A DNA stretch of 54,970 nt from Clostridia bacterium. Its GTDB lineage: Bacteria > Bacillota > Clostridia > Oscillospirales > Acutalibacteraceae. The notes below the pieces were generated by a model, which had not been told where the DNA came from, searched no databases, and saw only the letters and a program-made list of their open reading frames with translations. The stretch lies in NCBI GenBank assembly GCA_017449935.1, contig JAFSYP010000052.1:1-54970 (forward strand). The letters are read 5' to 3'. Both the position numbers and the translations under genes were made by a program. Shown here piece by piece: positions 1 through 8,038 of the stretch (position 1 is the stretch's first letter; the number at the start of each line of letters is the position of its first letter).

Positions 1-24
1 CGGGCGGTCATGCCCGCCCCTACA
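1..24. repeat. REP-type palindrome, left flank of the transposase gene
   Basis: A GGGCGG-TCATGC-CCGCCC hairpin followed by CTACA. It is the exact reverse complement of positions 522-545, so the two copies bracket the transposase gene as perfect 24-bp inverted repeats. The TAG stop codon of the minus-strand gene (20-22) lies inside this copy. Related copies occur at 676-699, 39298-39321, 39623-39646, 39851-39874 and, degenerate, 53641-53664. Confidence 0.85.
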
Positions 25-493
25 ATTCGTCCCGACAATCTATCTCATAATGCTTGCACGGATTGTATGCTATGTATTTGCTGATTTCCTGATAATCCTT
101 TTCGTTTCGGATGATGTGATCATAAAACGATTTCTGCCAAACCGTTTTTCCGTTTCCGATCTTTCCGGAAACCCTCGCCTTCAATGAACCGACGACGTTC
201 CGTATATTCGGCGCTTTTCCTTCGTCGCCCGACTGCGGCGTCAACGCGATCATCAAGTGTACATGATCAGGCAGGATCGCATACCTCTCTATTTCCGTAT
301 ATGCAAACCGATCGGGCAGCTCCAATATCTCCTGCCGCACGACTGTACCCGCCTTGGATAATGTACCGTCTTCGCCAGCCCAAAAAATCTTTCGTCTGTG
401 TTCGGTACAGATCGTAATGAAATAAAGCGCCGCCTTGGTATAGTCGAATCCCGCCAAACGGTTCTGCTTCCTCGATGGGAAACGGTTTTCCAT
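20..493 (-). CDS. REP-associated tyrosine transposase (RAYT, Y1_Tnp/IS200-like family)
   Basis: 157-residue protein of the Y1 HUH transposase superfamily. The HVHLM motif near residue 77 is the metal-binding HUH-type signature. The C-terminal stretch around residues 124-145 (YDHIIRNEKDYQEISKYIAYNP) is typical of RAYT proteins, with the catalytic Tyr probably in this segment. RAYTs are domesticated single-strand transposases thought to spread REP palindromes rather than move as full insertion sequences. The gene is bracketed by perfect inverted REP copies, its stop codon lies inside one of them, and further REP copies are scattered through the window, which fits that role. The length is normal and the frame intact. 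The ATG at 493 follows AAAGGGTG at a rather long distance. Family assignment is confident; activity is inferred. Confidence 0.85.
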   Translation of the reverse strand: MENRFPSRKQNRLAGFDYTKAALYFITICTEHRRKIFWAGEDGTLSKAGTVVRQEILELPDRFAYTEIERYAILPDHVHLMIALTPQSGDEGKAPNIRNVVGSLKARVSGKIGNGKTVWQKSFYDHIIRNEKDYQEISKYIAYNPCKHYEIDCRDEL

Positions 494-521
494 AACTCAT
501 TGACACCCTTTCAAATGGGGG

Positions 522-545
522 TGTAGGGGCGGGCATGACCGCCCG
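522..545. repeat. REP-type palindrome, right flank of the transposase gene
   Basis: Exact reverse complement of positions 1-24. It lies just upstream of the transposase ribosome-binding region, so any transcript entering from the right would carry this hairpin in its leader. Confidence 0.85.
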
Positions 546-1003
546 TCCGTTTTATGTATGACGCCGTTCCCGGCGGTGCGTTGCCGTACAATGCCGTTCC
601 CATGCGGACGGCCAATGGCCGGCCATACAACCTGCCGCACGCTGCGTTCTCGCTTCGCGGGGGCTGCGCCCCCGTCGGGCGGTCATGCCCGCCCCTACAA
701 TCATACCGGCACGCCCGCCGTTTCCGGCGTCGGATCGTTCGTTTCAAACCCGAAAACACTAAAAAATATTCTAAAATAGAAAATTAAAGAGTATAAACCT
801 ATTTTTACTCAATTCTATCCTATCACATTTTGTCAAGACAGTCAACCTTTTTTCATTCGGGATATTGCACAAATTTTCCGAGAGCTTTTTTTATTTTTAT
901 TCTGTACAGGCAATATACTTTACATGACGCCCGCCGGTAAAGACGGCCTCTTTACACACAATATATACGGCGCAAAAGGCCGCGGCATACGACCTCTTGC
1001 GCC
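546..1003. other. Non-coding REP-rich spacer
   Basis: No credible gene. It holds a REP copy at 676-699 preceded by a second perfect hairpin, CGGGGGC-TGC-GCCCCCG, at 658-674. The same hairpin plus REP pair recurs inverted at 39623-39664. A small palindrome (GGCCAATGGCC-like) lies near 610-622. From about 755 to 950 the sequence turns AT-rich with no open frame. Short reading frames here are made by the palindromes. Confidence 0.6.
658..699. repeat. Compound element: GC hairpin plus REP palindrome
   Basis: A 7-bp-stem hairpin (658-674) is joined to the REP core (676-699). The same two-part arrangement is found in inverse orientation at 39623-39664, so the pair moves as a unit. Confidence 0.75.
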
Positions 1004-1034
1004 GAAAAAAAACGGCCCTCCACGGAAAGCCGTG
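1004..1034 (-). terminator. Rho-independent terminator of the DUF4838 gene
   Basis: Read on the minus strand, just past the stop at 1066, a short GC hairpin (ACGGC...GCCGT) runs into eight T residues (A-tract 1004-1011 on the plus strand). Confidence 0.6.
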
Positions 1035-1065
1035 AAAAGCCGCTGCATAAGATATGACTGCCGCG

Positions 1066-2940
1066 TTATCCCCATGTGAAAGGGCGCTTGAAAAAATCGA
1101 CCTCGCTCTTTTCCGGGATCATCGCAAACGACGAAACGCGGTGCAGGCCGTGCGCCAGAAACGCGTCGTACAGCGCCTCGTTCGCCTTGTGCCGCAGGGG
1201 ATTCAGTACGGTGTATTTGCCCATGAACAGGTTGGCCTTGTAATACTCCCAGCTCAGGTTCGCCGTTTCCACGCGGAAGCGCTGCGCTTCGGTGACGTCA
1301 GACGCCAGCGCCTTTTTCCACAGGACGTCCAACTTCGCCGCCGTGAGAAGCGGGTAAAATCCGGACTGGTAGTGCCAGTCGAAGTCGAACGCGTGCGCAC
1401 TCGCGCGGATCTGCGCAGCCTGCACGTCGAGGATCTGCCGGATATACGGCTCGGCCGCTTCGCCGTAGTAGGCGCGCAGGAACTCCGTCATATGGTGCGA
1501 TACGTCGCAGTCCACGTCCCACTGGAGCTTGCACAGCAGATAGTTGCGCAGCTCGTTGAACGCCGCCTCGTGCCCGTCGCCGCAGTTGTAGATGTAGCCC
1601 GTGATCCCGAGGTCGTGCATGTACTTCATCGTGGACTGCATCGTTTCAAGGTTGGAAAAGAACTGCGCGCTGTTGAGGAAATTGATCGTGTAGTCGTAGA
1701 TGTACGTCGTGTCCGCGACCTTCGTCCAGTTTTTGAAATCCTCCGCGACCGTCGCCGGCTGCGGAACGTACAGATTGTCGAACGTTTCCTTCCCGTCCTG
1801 CGCGCCGCACTGCGTCAGCGGATGACAGCGGCACGCCTTATGCAGCCCGCACAGCACCGGCGCGACGTTGTCGCGGCACCGCAGCGAAGGGTCCGTCGGC
1901 GGGCGGTCCGTCTCGTTGTAGGCGTAAAACGTGAACATGAAGTCGGGGAACTCCTCGTCGAGCGCGTCGGCCAGGGCGTTGGTGAACAGGATCGTCGGCG
2001 CGCTCACGCTGCCGTAACGCGCATACGCCGCCTCGCACCGCGCGCACCGGCAGTAGAGGATGTTGTCCTTCTGCCCGACGTGCAGATATTTCGCGCCGCG
2101 CGTATCGGCGAGGATCGCCCGCCGCGCGTTTTCGACTGCGACGATAAGCACGTCCGGATTCGACAGGCAGACGTGGTCGGTCGACCGGCTGCCGTCCTCC
2201 TGCTCGGCAAAATATTCCGGGTGCGCCGCGAACAGCGCGTCCGGCACCAGCGTGTCGAGCGTCACGTCCCACAGCACATACGTCAGCGCGCCGCCGTATT
2301 CCTCGGCGGGACGCCAGAACGACACGTTCATCCGGCTGCGCGCACGATACGCGTCGTTCGTCCCCGCGCTGTCGTTGCGCCGCACGGAAAACGACGGCTT
2401 GACGGTGCGGTCCAGATGCGCGTCCACGACGAAATCGGGGCTTTCGGGCGCGACCTCCAGCGTCGGCGTGAACCAGCGCACGCCGAGCCAGTCCTCCAGC
2501 AGCGTGTATACGCCGTACAGCGTCCCGCGGCTGCCCGTACCGCGTACGCGCAGCGTTTCGCCGTCGGCAAACAGGCGGAAGCTCTCCTCGTCATGTACGG
2601 AAAAACCGACGCGCGCCGTCTGCACGCCGGTCGGTTCGACTTCAAGCGCGATCGCGTGCGGTGTGCGCGCATCCGCCGACACGATCGGCAGCGACGCGCC
2701 GCAGCACTTTTGCACATATGTCTGCAATTCCCGCGCCGCCGTCGCCAGGCATTCGTCCGCCGGATCGTCCGTCGTGATGACGTAGTCCGACCGGCCGCCC
2801 CGCACGATGTACAGCGGCGTTTCGATCTGCGGCGGCACGTAAGGCGTCCCGCCGTATTCCACGCGCATATCCGCGGGCAGCAGCCCCACAGAGAACAGGA
2901 TCACCTGTATGAGCGCGAATATCCCTTTCAGTGTTTTCAT
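1066..2940 (-). CDS. DUF4838-type glycoside-hydrolase-like protein, exported
   Basis: 624-residue protein. The N-terminus (residues 5-22) is hydrophobic and looks like a signal sequence or anchor. Next comes a GH67/GH20-like N-terminal alpha/beta segment (about 40-150), then the long domain recognised as DUF4838. That domain has a CxxC-type pair in the segment YCRCARC and aromatic-rich stretches (YIYDYTINFLNSAQF) of the kind seen in TIM-barrel glycosidases. The substrate is unknown; by family, plant or host glycans are possible. Its start codon overlaps the stop of the upstream nucleotidase gene by ATGA, so the two are translationally coupled. Family assignment rests on overall pattern recognition; enzymatic activity is not established. 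Confidence 0.75.
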   Translation of the reverse strand: MKTLKGIFALIQVILFSVGLLPADMRVEYGGTPYVPPQIETPLYIVRGGRSDYVITTDDPADECLATAARELQTYVQKCCGASLPIVSADARTPHAIALEVEPTGVQTARVGFSVHDEESFRLFADGETLRVRGTGSRGTLYGVYTLLEDWLGVRWFTPTLEVAPESPDFVVDAHLDRTVKPSFSVRRNDSAGTNDAYRARSRMNVSFWRPAEEYGGALTYVLWDVTLDTLVPDALFAAHPEYFAEQEDGSRSTDHVCLSNPDVLIVAVENARRAILADTRGAKYLHVGQKDNILYCRCARCEAAYARYGSVSAPTILFTNALADALDEEFPDFMFTFYAYNETDRPPTDPSLRCRDNVAPVLCGLHKACRCHPLTQCGAQDGKETFDNLYVPQPATVAEDFKNWTKVADTTYIYDYTINFLNSAQFFSNLETMQSTMKYMHDLGITGYIYNCGDGHEAAFNELRNYLLCKLQWDVDCDVSHHMTEFLRAYYGEAAEPYIRQILDVQAAQIRASAHAFDFDWHYQSGFYPLLTAAKLDVLWKKALASDVTEAQRFRVETANLSWEYYKANLFMGKYTVLNPLRHKANEALYDAFLAHGLHRVSSFAMIPEKSEVDFFKRPFTWG

Positions 2941-3497
2941 CCTCTTTCCCCTCTCTCCCCGAGCGCGCGGATCACGTCCTCGATCTGCGCCCAGCTGTCC
3001 ACGCGGATCATCCCGCCGCCCTCGGCGTCATACCCGCGGTTGTGCGGCGCGCTCATCAATATCCTGACGTAATCGCCGCCCTCGAGATTGTGCACGCCGT
3101 CGTCGATCAGCACGTCGCCGCGGATCATCTGCTTGCGCGAGGCGACGATCACCTGATCCCACGTCAGAAACGGGAACCGCCGGAACAGCAGATCGTCCAT
3201 CTTTTCGCGCACCGATTCATACGGCGTCGCCGTCACGATGAATACCTCGTGTCCGGCGTCCGTCAGACGCTGCAGAGCCTGCGCCGCGCCGGGCATCGGC
3301 TCCACCGTCTTCCAGAAGCCCGGCTCCGTCGTGACCGCGTAGACCTGCTCCCACGTCAGCGTCGGATACGCGGCCGACACGTCCCACGACGTGATCTCGT
3401 CGACGCCCACGCTCTGCCCGTATTTCCGGTTGACGGCCGCGACCCACGCGTCCAGAAGCCGTTCGATCGTGTCGTCCATATCCACAAGTATTGTCAT
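2937..3497 (-). CDS. 5'(3')-deoxyribonucleotidase-like HAD phosphatase (NT5C family)
   Basis: 186-residue cytosolic HAD-superfamily phosphatase. Motif I is the DMDDT near residue 6 (DxDxT nucleophile). Motif II is the Thr in VTATPYESVREK, the downstream lysine region is SRKQMI, and motif IV is LIDDGVHNL. This set and the length match NT5C-type nucleotidases, which dephosphorylate (deoxy)nucleoside monophosphates. The start was set at 3497 because a strong GGGGGG Shine-Dalgarno lies just upstream and the DMDDT motif must be N-terminal; a longer in-frame extension exists but has no family support. It overlaps the next gene by 4 nt. Why a nucleotidase is coupled to a DUF4838 protein is unclear. 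Confidence 0.82.
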   Translation of the reverse strand: MTILVDMDDTIERLLDAWVAAVNRKYGQSVGVDEITSWDVSAAYPTLTWEQVYAVTTEPGFWKTVEPMPGAAQALQRLTDAGHEVFIVTATPYESVREKMDDLLFRRFPFLTWDQVIVASRKQMIRGDVLIDDGVHNLEGGDYVRILMSAPHNRGYDAEGGGMIRVDSWAQIEDVIRALGERGERG

Positions 3498-3539
3498 GGC
3501 GGTCCCCCCTTTTATCTGACCGACGTCGTGCGGCCGCGG

Positions 3540-3568
3540 TTGAAAGGAAAGAAAAGGTATGCTATAAT
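3540..3568 (+). promoter_or_regulatory. Sigma-A promoter for the 3596 gene
   Basis: TTGAAA (3540-3545), 17-bp spacer, TATAAT (3563-3568); the start codon lies about 28 nt further on after a GGAGG site. Confidence 0.8.
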
Positions 3569-3595
3569 AAGGAAAAACAAAACCGGAGGCACTGT

Positions 3596-4483
3596 ATGAA
3601 GCACGGAAAAATAAGCGGATCAAAAATCAAAAAAGCGCTTGCCCTCATTTTGTGCGCGGCGCTGATCGCAGGAGGCGTTTATATGGTCATTCCCCTGATC
3701 GGAAGTCTGAAATACAAAAACGATACGCTGAAATACTGCTCGGTCTCCACCGGCGGCGGTATGCTCGGCGGCAGCTTTTATATGAAGCTGGCCCGAGCGG
3801 ACGACGGCAGCGCGGTGCTGACGGTCAGCGAAAAAGAAACGCACGCCGACCGGGAGATCACGACGACGTACCGCGTCGGCGCCCAGACGCTCGAGCGCGT
3901 CGCGCAGATGGCGGATCAGTACGGCCTGTACCGGGCAAGCAAACGGCCGTACAGCCGTATGCGCGTACTCGACGCGGCGACGACCACCCTGTCCTTCCAA
4001 TTCATGAAGGACGATTACAGCGTTTCCGGCGAACGCGACCTGAGCGCGAAGATGCGCCGGGGCTTTAATGCAGTGATCGACTATCTGCGTTCGCTCGCGT
4101 CCGGCGACGGTGTGACGACGAAAGCGCCGCAGACTGCGACGCTTTATCTCAAAAGCGGATATACGCTGAGGTTTACCGTCGAGGACGCGTTCGACGGAAT
4201 GCTGGACAGCGTCCTGAGCGAGGAAAGAAACGTGTCCGCTTTCGGGGAAAGCGGAATCGTCCTCGCGCCGTGGGACGCGCCGGAGCTGTCCGTCGATACG
4301 CTGACCGACGCCGAAACCGGGACGATCGTCTTTGATCCGCAAAGCGGTCAGATCATCCTGCTTTATACCGATTATACCTTTGAATCGCCCGTCTGCCTGC
4401 TGGCGAAGCTCGTCGGCGACGCGGACTGCGCCGGCCCGCTGATCGCCGAGATGGAGGGCGAATACAGTCTGTCGTTCAATTAA
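3596..4483 (+). CDS. Membrane-anchored extracytoplasmic protein of unknown function
   Basis: 295 residues. A basic N-terminus and one hydrophobic helix (about residues 13-35) act as uncleaved anchor or signal. The rest should be outside the membrane. A glycine-rich SVSTGGGMLGGSFY stretch begins the outer part. Residues about 190-295 alternate short strands (LYLKSGYTLRFTVEDAF ... IILLYTDYTF) in a way that recalls cyclophilin-like beta barrels of the bacterial DUF type; this is a weak structural impression only. The ATG at 3596 has a GGAGG ribosome site at about -8 and a near-consensus promoter. It converges on the PHP gene with only 9 bp between stop codons and no visible terminator, so the transcripts probably overlap. 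Confidence 0.75.
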   Translation: MKHGKISGSKIKKALALILCAALIAGGVYMVIPLIGSLKYKNDTLKYCSVSTGGGMLGGSFYMKLARADDGSAVLTVSEKETHADREITTTYRVGAQTLERVAQMADQYGLYRASKRPYSRMRVLDAATTTLSFQFMKDDYSVSGERDLSAKMRRGFNAVIDYLRSLASGDGVTTKAPQTATLYLKSGYTLRFTVEDAFDGMLDSVLSEERNVSAFGESGIVLAPWDAPELSVDTLTDAETGTIVFDPQSGQIILLYTDYTFESPVCLLAKLVGDADCAGPLIAEMEGEYSLSFN

Positions 4484-4492
4484 CGCTGCGCG

Positions 4493-5890
4493 TCACGCCT
4501 TGCGGGTGAACAGGCGGCGGACGCTGCTCGAGATCTCATCCGCGATGATCTGGAACAGCACAACGATCCGCAGCGATGCGATCCGGTGCCCAAAGCTCGC
4601 CAGCTTCGCGCGCGCGGACGTGTCGGGTTCATAGGTCTTCGGCTCGGTCCCGCGGTCGAGAATGAGCGCCTGCGAGATCGTCGCGCCGCCCTCGCCGAAC
4701 AGCTCGCAGCGGATATACAGGAAGTCCTTCACGTTCTCCACGCTGTCGAGGTCAAGCACATAGGTCGTCTCGTGTTCCGACTGTTCGACCGTCTTATGCG
4801 CGATCACCTTGCCGTTCGCGATCCACTGCAGATCGGTGCAGTTGTTCGCGCGCACGGTCACCGTGTGTCCGTCGACCGACAGCTCACGGAACGCCGGATA
4901 CGGCGTTTCGGAATAGCGCACGTCAAACTCCTCGGCAGGGCCGATGAGATCGTTGTTCCGCAGCTCTCTGGTCACGCAGAAGAACGCGCCGGACTGCATC
5001 GTTTCCTTGATGTTTTCGACCGTGTTCTCCGGCATCATGAAGACGGAGAAGGACGAGTCGACGTGACTGTGGAAATGCGCGTCGTTGTTGGAGTAGCCGA
5101 TCACGCGCTTGCCGTACGGCAGGCATTCCATCAGCACGTTGTCCCACAGGATCCGGTCATAAGGCGTCGTATGGTTGCGCTCGTTGAACACCTCCATGCC
5201 CAGACAGGAATCGTATTTCAAAAGGATGTCGGCATAGTAATGCACGTTCTCCGGGTCCGAGACGACGGCGATGTCTCTGTTGGAATGCAGCCAGTCGCCG
5301 GGATGGTTGATGAAGGACAGCGCGCCGGCCTTGTCCGCAAGACGCACCGCGCCCTCGTGATCGTTCTCGTAACCGAGATAATTGTCGCCCACATGCTCAG
5401 GCAGGAACATGCCGTTGACGTGGCATTTGGTGATCGTCAGCGCATTCAGCTCGTTGCCGCCCGTCACGCAGACCATGCCCTTGCCTCTTGCGGCGCCGTC
5501 TACGGGATAGGAGCCGTCCGTCACGGCAGCGAATTCCTCGTCCGTCAGAGGCGTTTGTTTATAGCCGAGAAGATATTGATACCAATAGAGCGGCAGACGC
5601 GCCGGCGCTTCGTTCCACGGCGTACCCGTCACGCCGTGATCCGTCATGGCGAGAAAATCAAAGCCCTGATTATAGTGCTCAAGAACCATTTCGTTGAGGT
5701 TCATCTCCGCGTCGCTGAACGTGGAATGGGTATGCAGATTGCCCTTGTAGGCGCCCCATGCGCCGTCGCCGTCCCAGACGACCTGCGCATAGGGCGAAAC
5801 GATCGTATAATCGTCCGCCGCAAAGACCGCGACAGGCAGACCTGCGCACACGAACAGGATGCATAACAAGACACTGAGCAGTTTTTTCAT
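4493..5890 (-). CDS. Secreted PHP-domain metal-dependent hydrolase
   Basis: 465 residues with a cleavable-looking signal peptide (1-24, ending AVFA-AD). PHP-superfamily metal ligands are visible: LHTHSTFSD at 52-60 (H53, H55, D60), MTDHG at 82-86, a conserved NHPGDW segment and a late NDAHFHSH segment. PHP enzymes are phosphoesterases. Exported versions probably act on phosphorylated or glycosylated extracellular material, but the substrate is unknown. About 100 residues after the PHP core look like a beta-rich accessory domain, and the C-terminus has a hydrophobic stretch (SLRIVVLFQIIADEI) before basic residues that could be a membrane tail. The start was chosen at the signal peptide Met; the upstream in-frame extension lacks support. 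Divergent from the GH42-like gene. Confidence 0.85.
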   Translation of the reverse strand: MKKLLSVLLCILFVCAGLPVAVFAADDYTIVSPYAQVVWDGDGAWGAYKGNLHTHSTFSDAEMNLNEMVLEHYNQGFDFLAMTDHGVTGTPWNEAPARLPLYWYQYLLGYKQTPLTDEEFAAVTDGSYPVDGAARGKGMVCVTGGNELNALTITKCHVNGMFLPEHVGDNYLGYENDHEGAVRLADKAGALSFINHPGDWLHSNRDIAVVSDPENVHYYADILLKYDSCLGMEVFNERNHTTPYDRILWDNVLMECLPYGKRVIGYSNNDAHFHSHVDSSFSVFMMPENTVENIKETMQSGAFFCVTRELRNNDLIGPAEEFDVRYSETPYPAFRELSVDGHTVTVRANNCTDLQWIANGKVIAHKTVEQSEHETTYVLDLDSVENVKDFLYIRCELFGEGGATISQALILDRGTEPKTYEPDTSARAKLASFGHRIASLRIVVLFQIIADEISSSVRRLFTRKA

Positions 5891-5939
5891 AATGATCCCT
5901 CCGTCGGACTGCGGCAATGCACAGTCCGTTTTTTTGTTT

Positions 5940-5969
5940 ATTGTACCATATCTTCCGCCCAAAGGTCAA
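5940..5969 (-). promoter_or_regulatory. Sigma-A promoter for the PHP gene
   Basis: On the minus strand TTGACC (5964-5969), 18-bp spacer, TACAAT (5940-5945). Confidence 0.7.
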
Positions 5970-6009
5970 CAGGGATTCGGAAAACGCGAAAGATTTTGCG
6001 CCGAAAAGG

Positions 6010-6039
6010 TTGACAAAGGCTGAAAGGACTATGTATGAT
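6010..6039 (+). promoter_or_regulatory. Sigma-A promoter for the GH42-like gene
   Basis: TTGACA (6010-6015), 18-bp spacer, TATGAT (6034-6039), about 35 nt before the start codon. It is back to back with the PHP promoter, 40 bp away. Confidence 0.75.
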
Positions 6040-6074
6040 TACAGTAGTCAGACCTGAGAAAGGAGCATCATGAT

Positions 6075-7976
6075 ATGCTGGACAGGATCATCAGCGTCCT
6101 GCTGACGCTCGCTTCCGTCTTCCCCTATGCCTGCACGCTGTACAAGCCGCCGCAGAGTCCGGTGCGTTTGCCGGACCGCGGGGCCGTCGAAACGGACGCG
6201 TCGAAATCGTGCGGCGTCCGTACCGAGGTGCGTATGCACGGCGGCGTGCCGACGCTGTTCGTCAACGGCGAACCGTACCCCTGCGCGGCATACATGACGT
6301 ATCTGGAGCCGTACAATCAATACGAGGCGTTCGCCGACGCGGGCTATTCGTTTTTCTCTCTGCCCGTGCTGTTCGCCGGACGGTGGATCAGCACGACGAA
6401 GGATATGACGCCGTTCGGCAAAGGGATCTTCGACGAACAGGGAAGTCCGGATTTCTCCGTCCTGGACGCGTCCGTGCATAAGATCCTGGACGTCTGTCCC
6501 GACGCGCTGCTGTTTCCGCGCGTCAATCTGTCCATGCCGCTGTGGTGGATCGAAGCGCATCCAGACTGCCTGGACGGCACGGGCGAACGCGAATCCCTGT
6601 ATTCCGACGTCTGGCGTGAGGACGCGGCGCAGATGCTGCGCGAGCTGATCCGGCATATCCGCCAAAGCGATTACGGCGCGCACATCGCGGGCTACCAGAT
6701 CGCCGGCGGCAACACGGAGGAATGGTTCCACTTCGACATGAACGGCGGGATCAGCCCGTGCGCCGAGGCCGGCTTCGCCGAATTCATGCGCACGTATTAT
6801 CCCGATGTGAAATACAACGGTCTGCCCGATCTCTCCCCGCTGCAAAAGAAGGGCGTCTACCACCGTTCGGAAGCCCTGGCGTGTTTCCTCGAATACGCGA
6901 ACGTGCGCGTCGCGGACAGCATCGCCTATCTCGCGCACGTCGCCAAGCAGGAAAGCGGCAACAACGTCGCTGTCGGCACGTTCTACGGCTATGTACTGGA
7001 GGTGACGTCGTCGCTGCAGGGCACGCACGCGCTGGATCTGCTGCTCGACAGTCCGGACGTCGACTTCATCTGTTCGCCCAATTCCTACATCGGCGTGCGC
7101 GACCCGGACGCGGACTGGACGGAAATGTACGCGGCGGACAGCGTGCGTCTGCACGGCAAGCTCTGTATGCAGGAGTGCGACGTCCGCACGCATTTGACGC
7201 GCCCGCTGTGCGATCACGCGCCGGAATACGATCCGCAAAGCCATTATACCGCGCCGATCTGGCAGCCGCTGCCGGACAAGAACACCGCCGTCCAGCAGAT
7301 CCGCAAATCCTTCTGCCGCCAGCTCGTCAAGGGCAACGGCTTCTGGTGGTTCGACATGTGGGGCGGCTGGTACGACGACGAGGACATCATGCGCGAAATG
7401 CAAACGTACCGGGAGATCTGCGCGCAGAGCCTTGAAAAGGACAGAAGCTCCTTAGCGCAGTTCGCCGTGTTCGTCGACGAGAGCGCCTATCGGTATCTGA
7501 CCGACCACGGCCTGCGCTATGCCGCAAGCAACGAGCGCCGGCAGCTCGGGTACCTCGGCGCGCCGTACGATCTCTATGACGTACGCGACTTCGGCGCCGT
7601 GTGCGGCAAATACCGCGCCGTTCTGTTCCTGTCCGATGTGAAAACGCCGGCGATGCGCGACGCTGTTTCGCGCTGCCGCGCGGACAGGATTCCCTTCCTG
7701 ATGCTTTCGGACCAGAAACGGTCCTTCTCTTCAAAGGAGCTGCGCGCGTTCTGCCGCGCAAACGGCGTGCATATCTACTGTGATTCGGGCGACGTCTTCT
7801 ACGCGAATGCGCAGTTCTACGCGATCCACGCGACGACCGCCGGCGAAAAGACGATCCGCCTTTGCGGCGACACGCAGCTCGTCCCGCTGCTCGGGGACGC
7901 CGCCGTTTCGATCCGGGGCGACGTCGCCGTGCTGGACATGCAGGCAGGCGAAACCGTACTGCTGAAAAGGAAATAA
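6075..7976 (+). CDS. GH42-like beta-galactosidase-fold protein
   Basis: 633 residues. A hydrophobic N-terminus (4-20) suggests export or anchoring. The body reads as a TIM-barrel glycosidase of the GH42/clan A type. The segment AGGNTEEWFHFD (about residues 213-224) has the Asn-Glu-like acid/base arrangement, and MQECDVRTH (near 364) could supply the second Glu. The C-terminal part (about 480-633) resembles the Rossmann-like trimerisation region and small beta domain of GH42 enzymes. AGGAG lies 9 nt before the ATG. A bidirectional terminator follows. The substrate cannot be read from sequence. Residue assignments come from local motif similarity and need an alignment. Confidence 0.7.
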   Translation: MLDRIISVLLTLASVFPYACTLYKPPQSPVRLPDRGAVETDASKSCGVRTEVRMHGGVPTLFVNGEPYPCAAYMTYLEPYNQYEAFADAGYSFFSLPVLFAGRWISTTKDMTPFGKGIFDEQGSPDFSVLDASVHKILDVCPDALLFPRVNLSMPLWWIEAHPDCLDGTGERESLYSDVWREDAAQMLRELIRHIRQSDYGAHIAGYQIAGGNTEEWFHFDMNGGISPCAEAGFAEFMRTYYPDVKYNGLPDLSPLQKKGVYHRSEALACFLEYANVRVADSIAYLAHVAKQESGNNVAVGTFYGYVLEVTSSLQGTHALDLLLDSPDVDFICSPNSYIGVRDPDADWTEMYAADSVRLHGKLCMQECDVRTHLTRPLCDHAPEYDPQSHYTAPIWQPLPDKNTAVQQIRKSFCRQLVKGNGFWWFDMWGGWYDDEDIMREMQTYREICAQSLEKDRSSLAQFAVFVDESAYRYLTDHGLRYAASNERRQLGYLGAPYDLYDVRDFGAVCGKYRAVLFLSDVKTPAMRDAVSRCRADRIPFLMLSDQKRSFSSKELRAFCRANGVHIYCDSGDVFYANAQFYAIHATTAGEKTIRLCGDTQLVPLLGDAAVSIRGDVAVLDMQAGETVLLKRK

Positions 7977-7983
7977 AAGACAG

Positions 7984-8021
7984 AAAAAAGCACCGACGCG
8001 AACGCGCCGGTGTATTTTTTT
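7984..8021. terminator. Bidirectional Rho-independent terminator
   Basis: Hairpin CACCGACGCG-AA-CGCGCCGGTG at 7991-8012. A T-tract on the plus strand (8015-8021) and an A-tract on the left (7984-7989, T-tract on the minus strand) serve the two convergent genes. Confidence 0.85.
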
Positions 8022-8038
8022 CGCTTTAAATGCGGGGT

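Noticed and set aside
1-545. Complete IS200/IS605 insertion sequence
   Set aside because: No TnpB gene; flanks are REP palindromes seen singly elsewhere without a transposase, which fits a RAYT instead.
1054-3072. 672-codon plus-strand reading frame opposite the DUF4838 gene
   Set aside because: Arg/Val-rich translation typical of the antisense strand of a GC-rich gene; no domain, no ribosome site.
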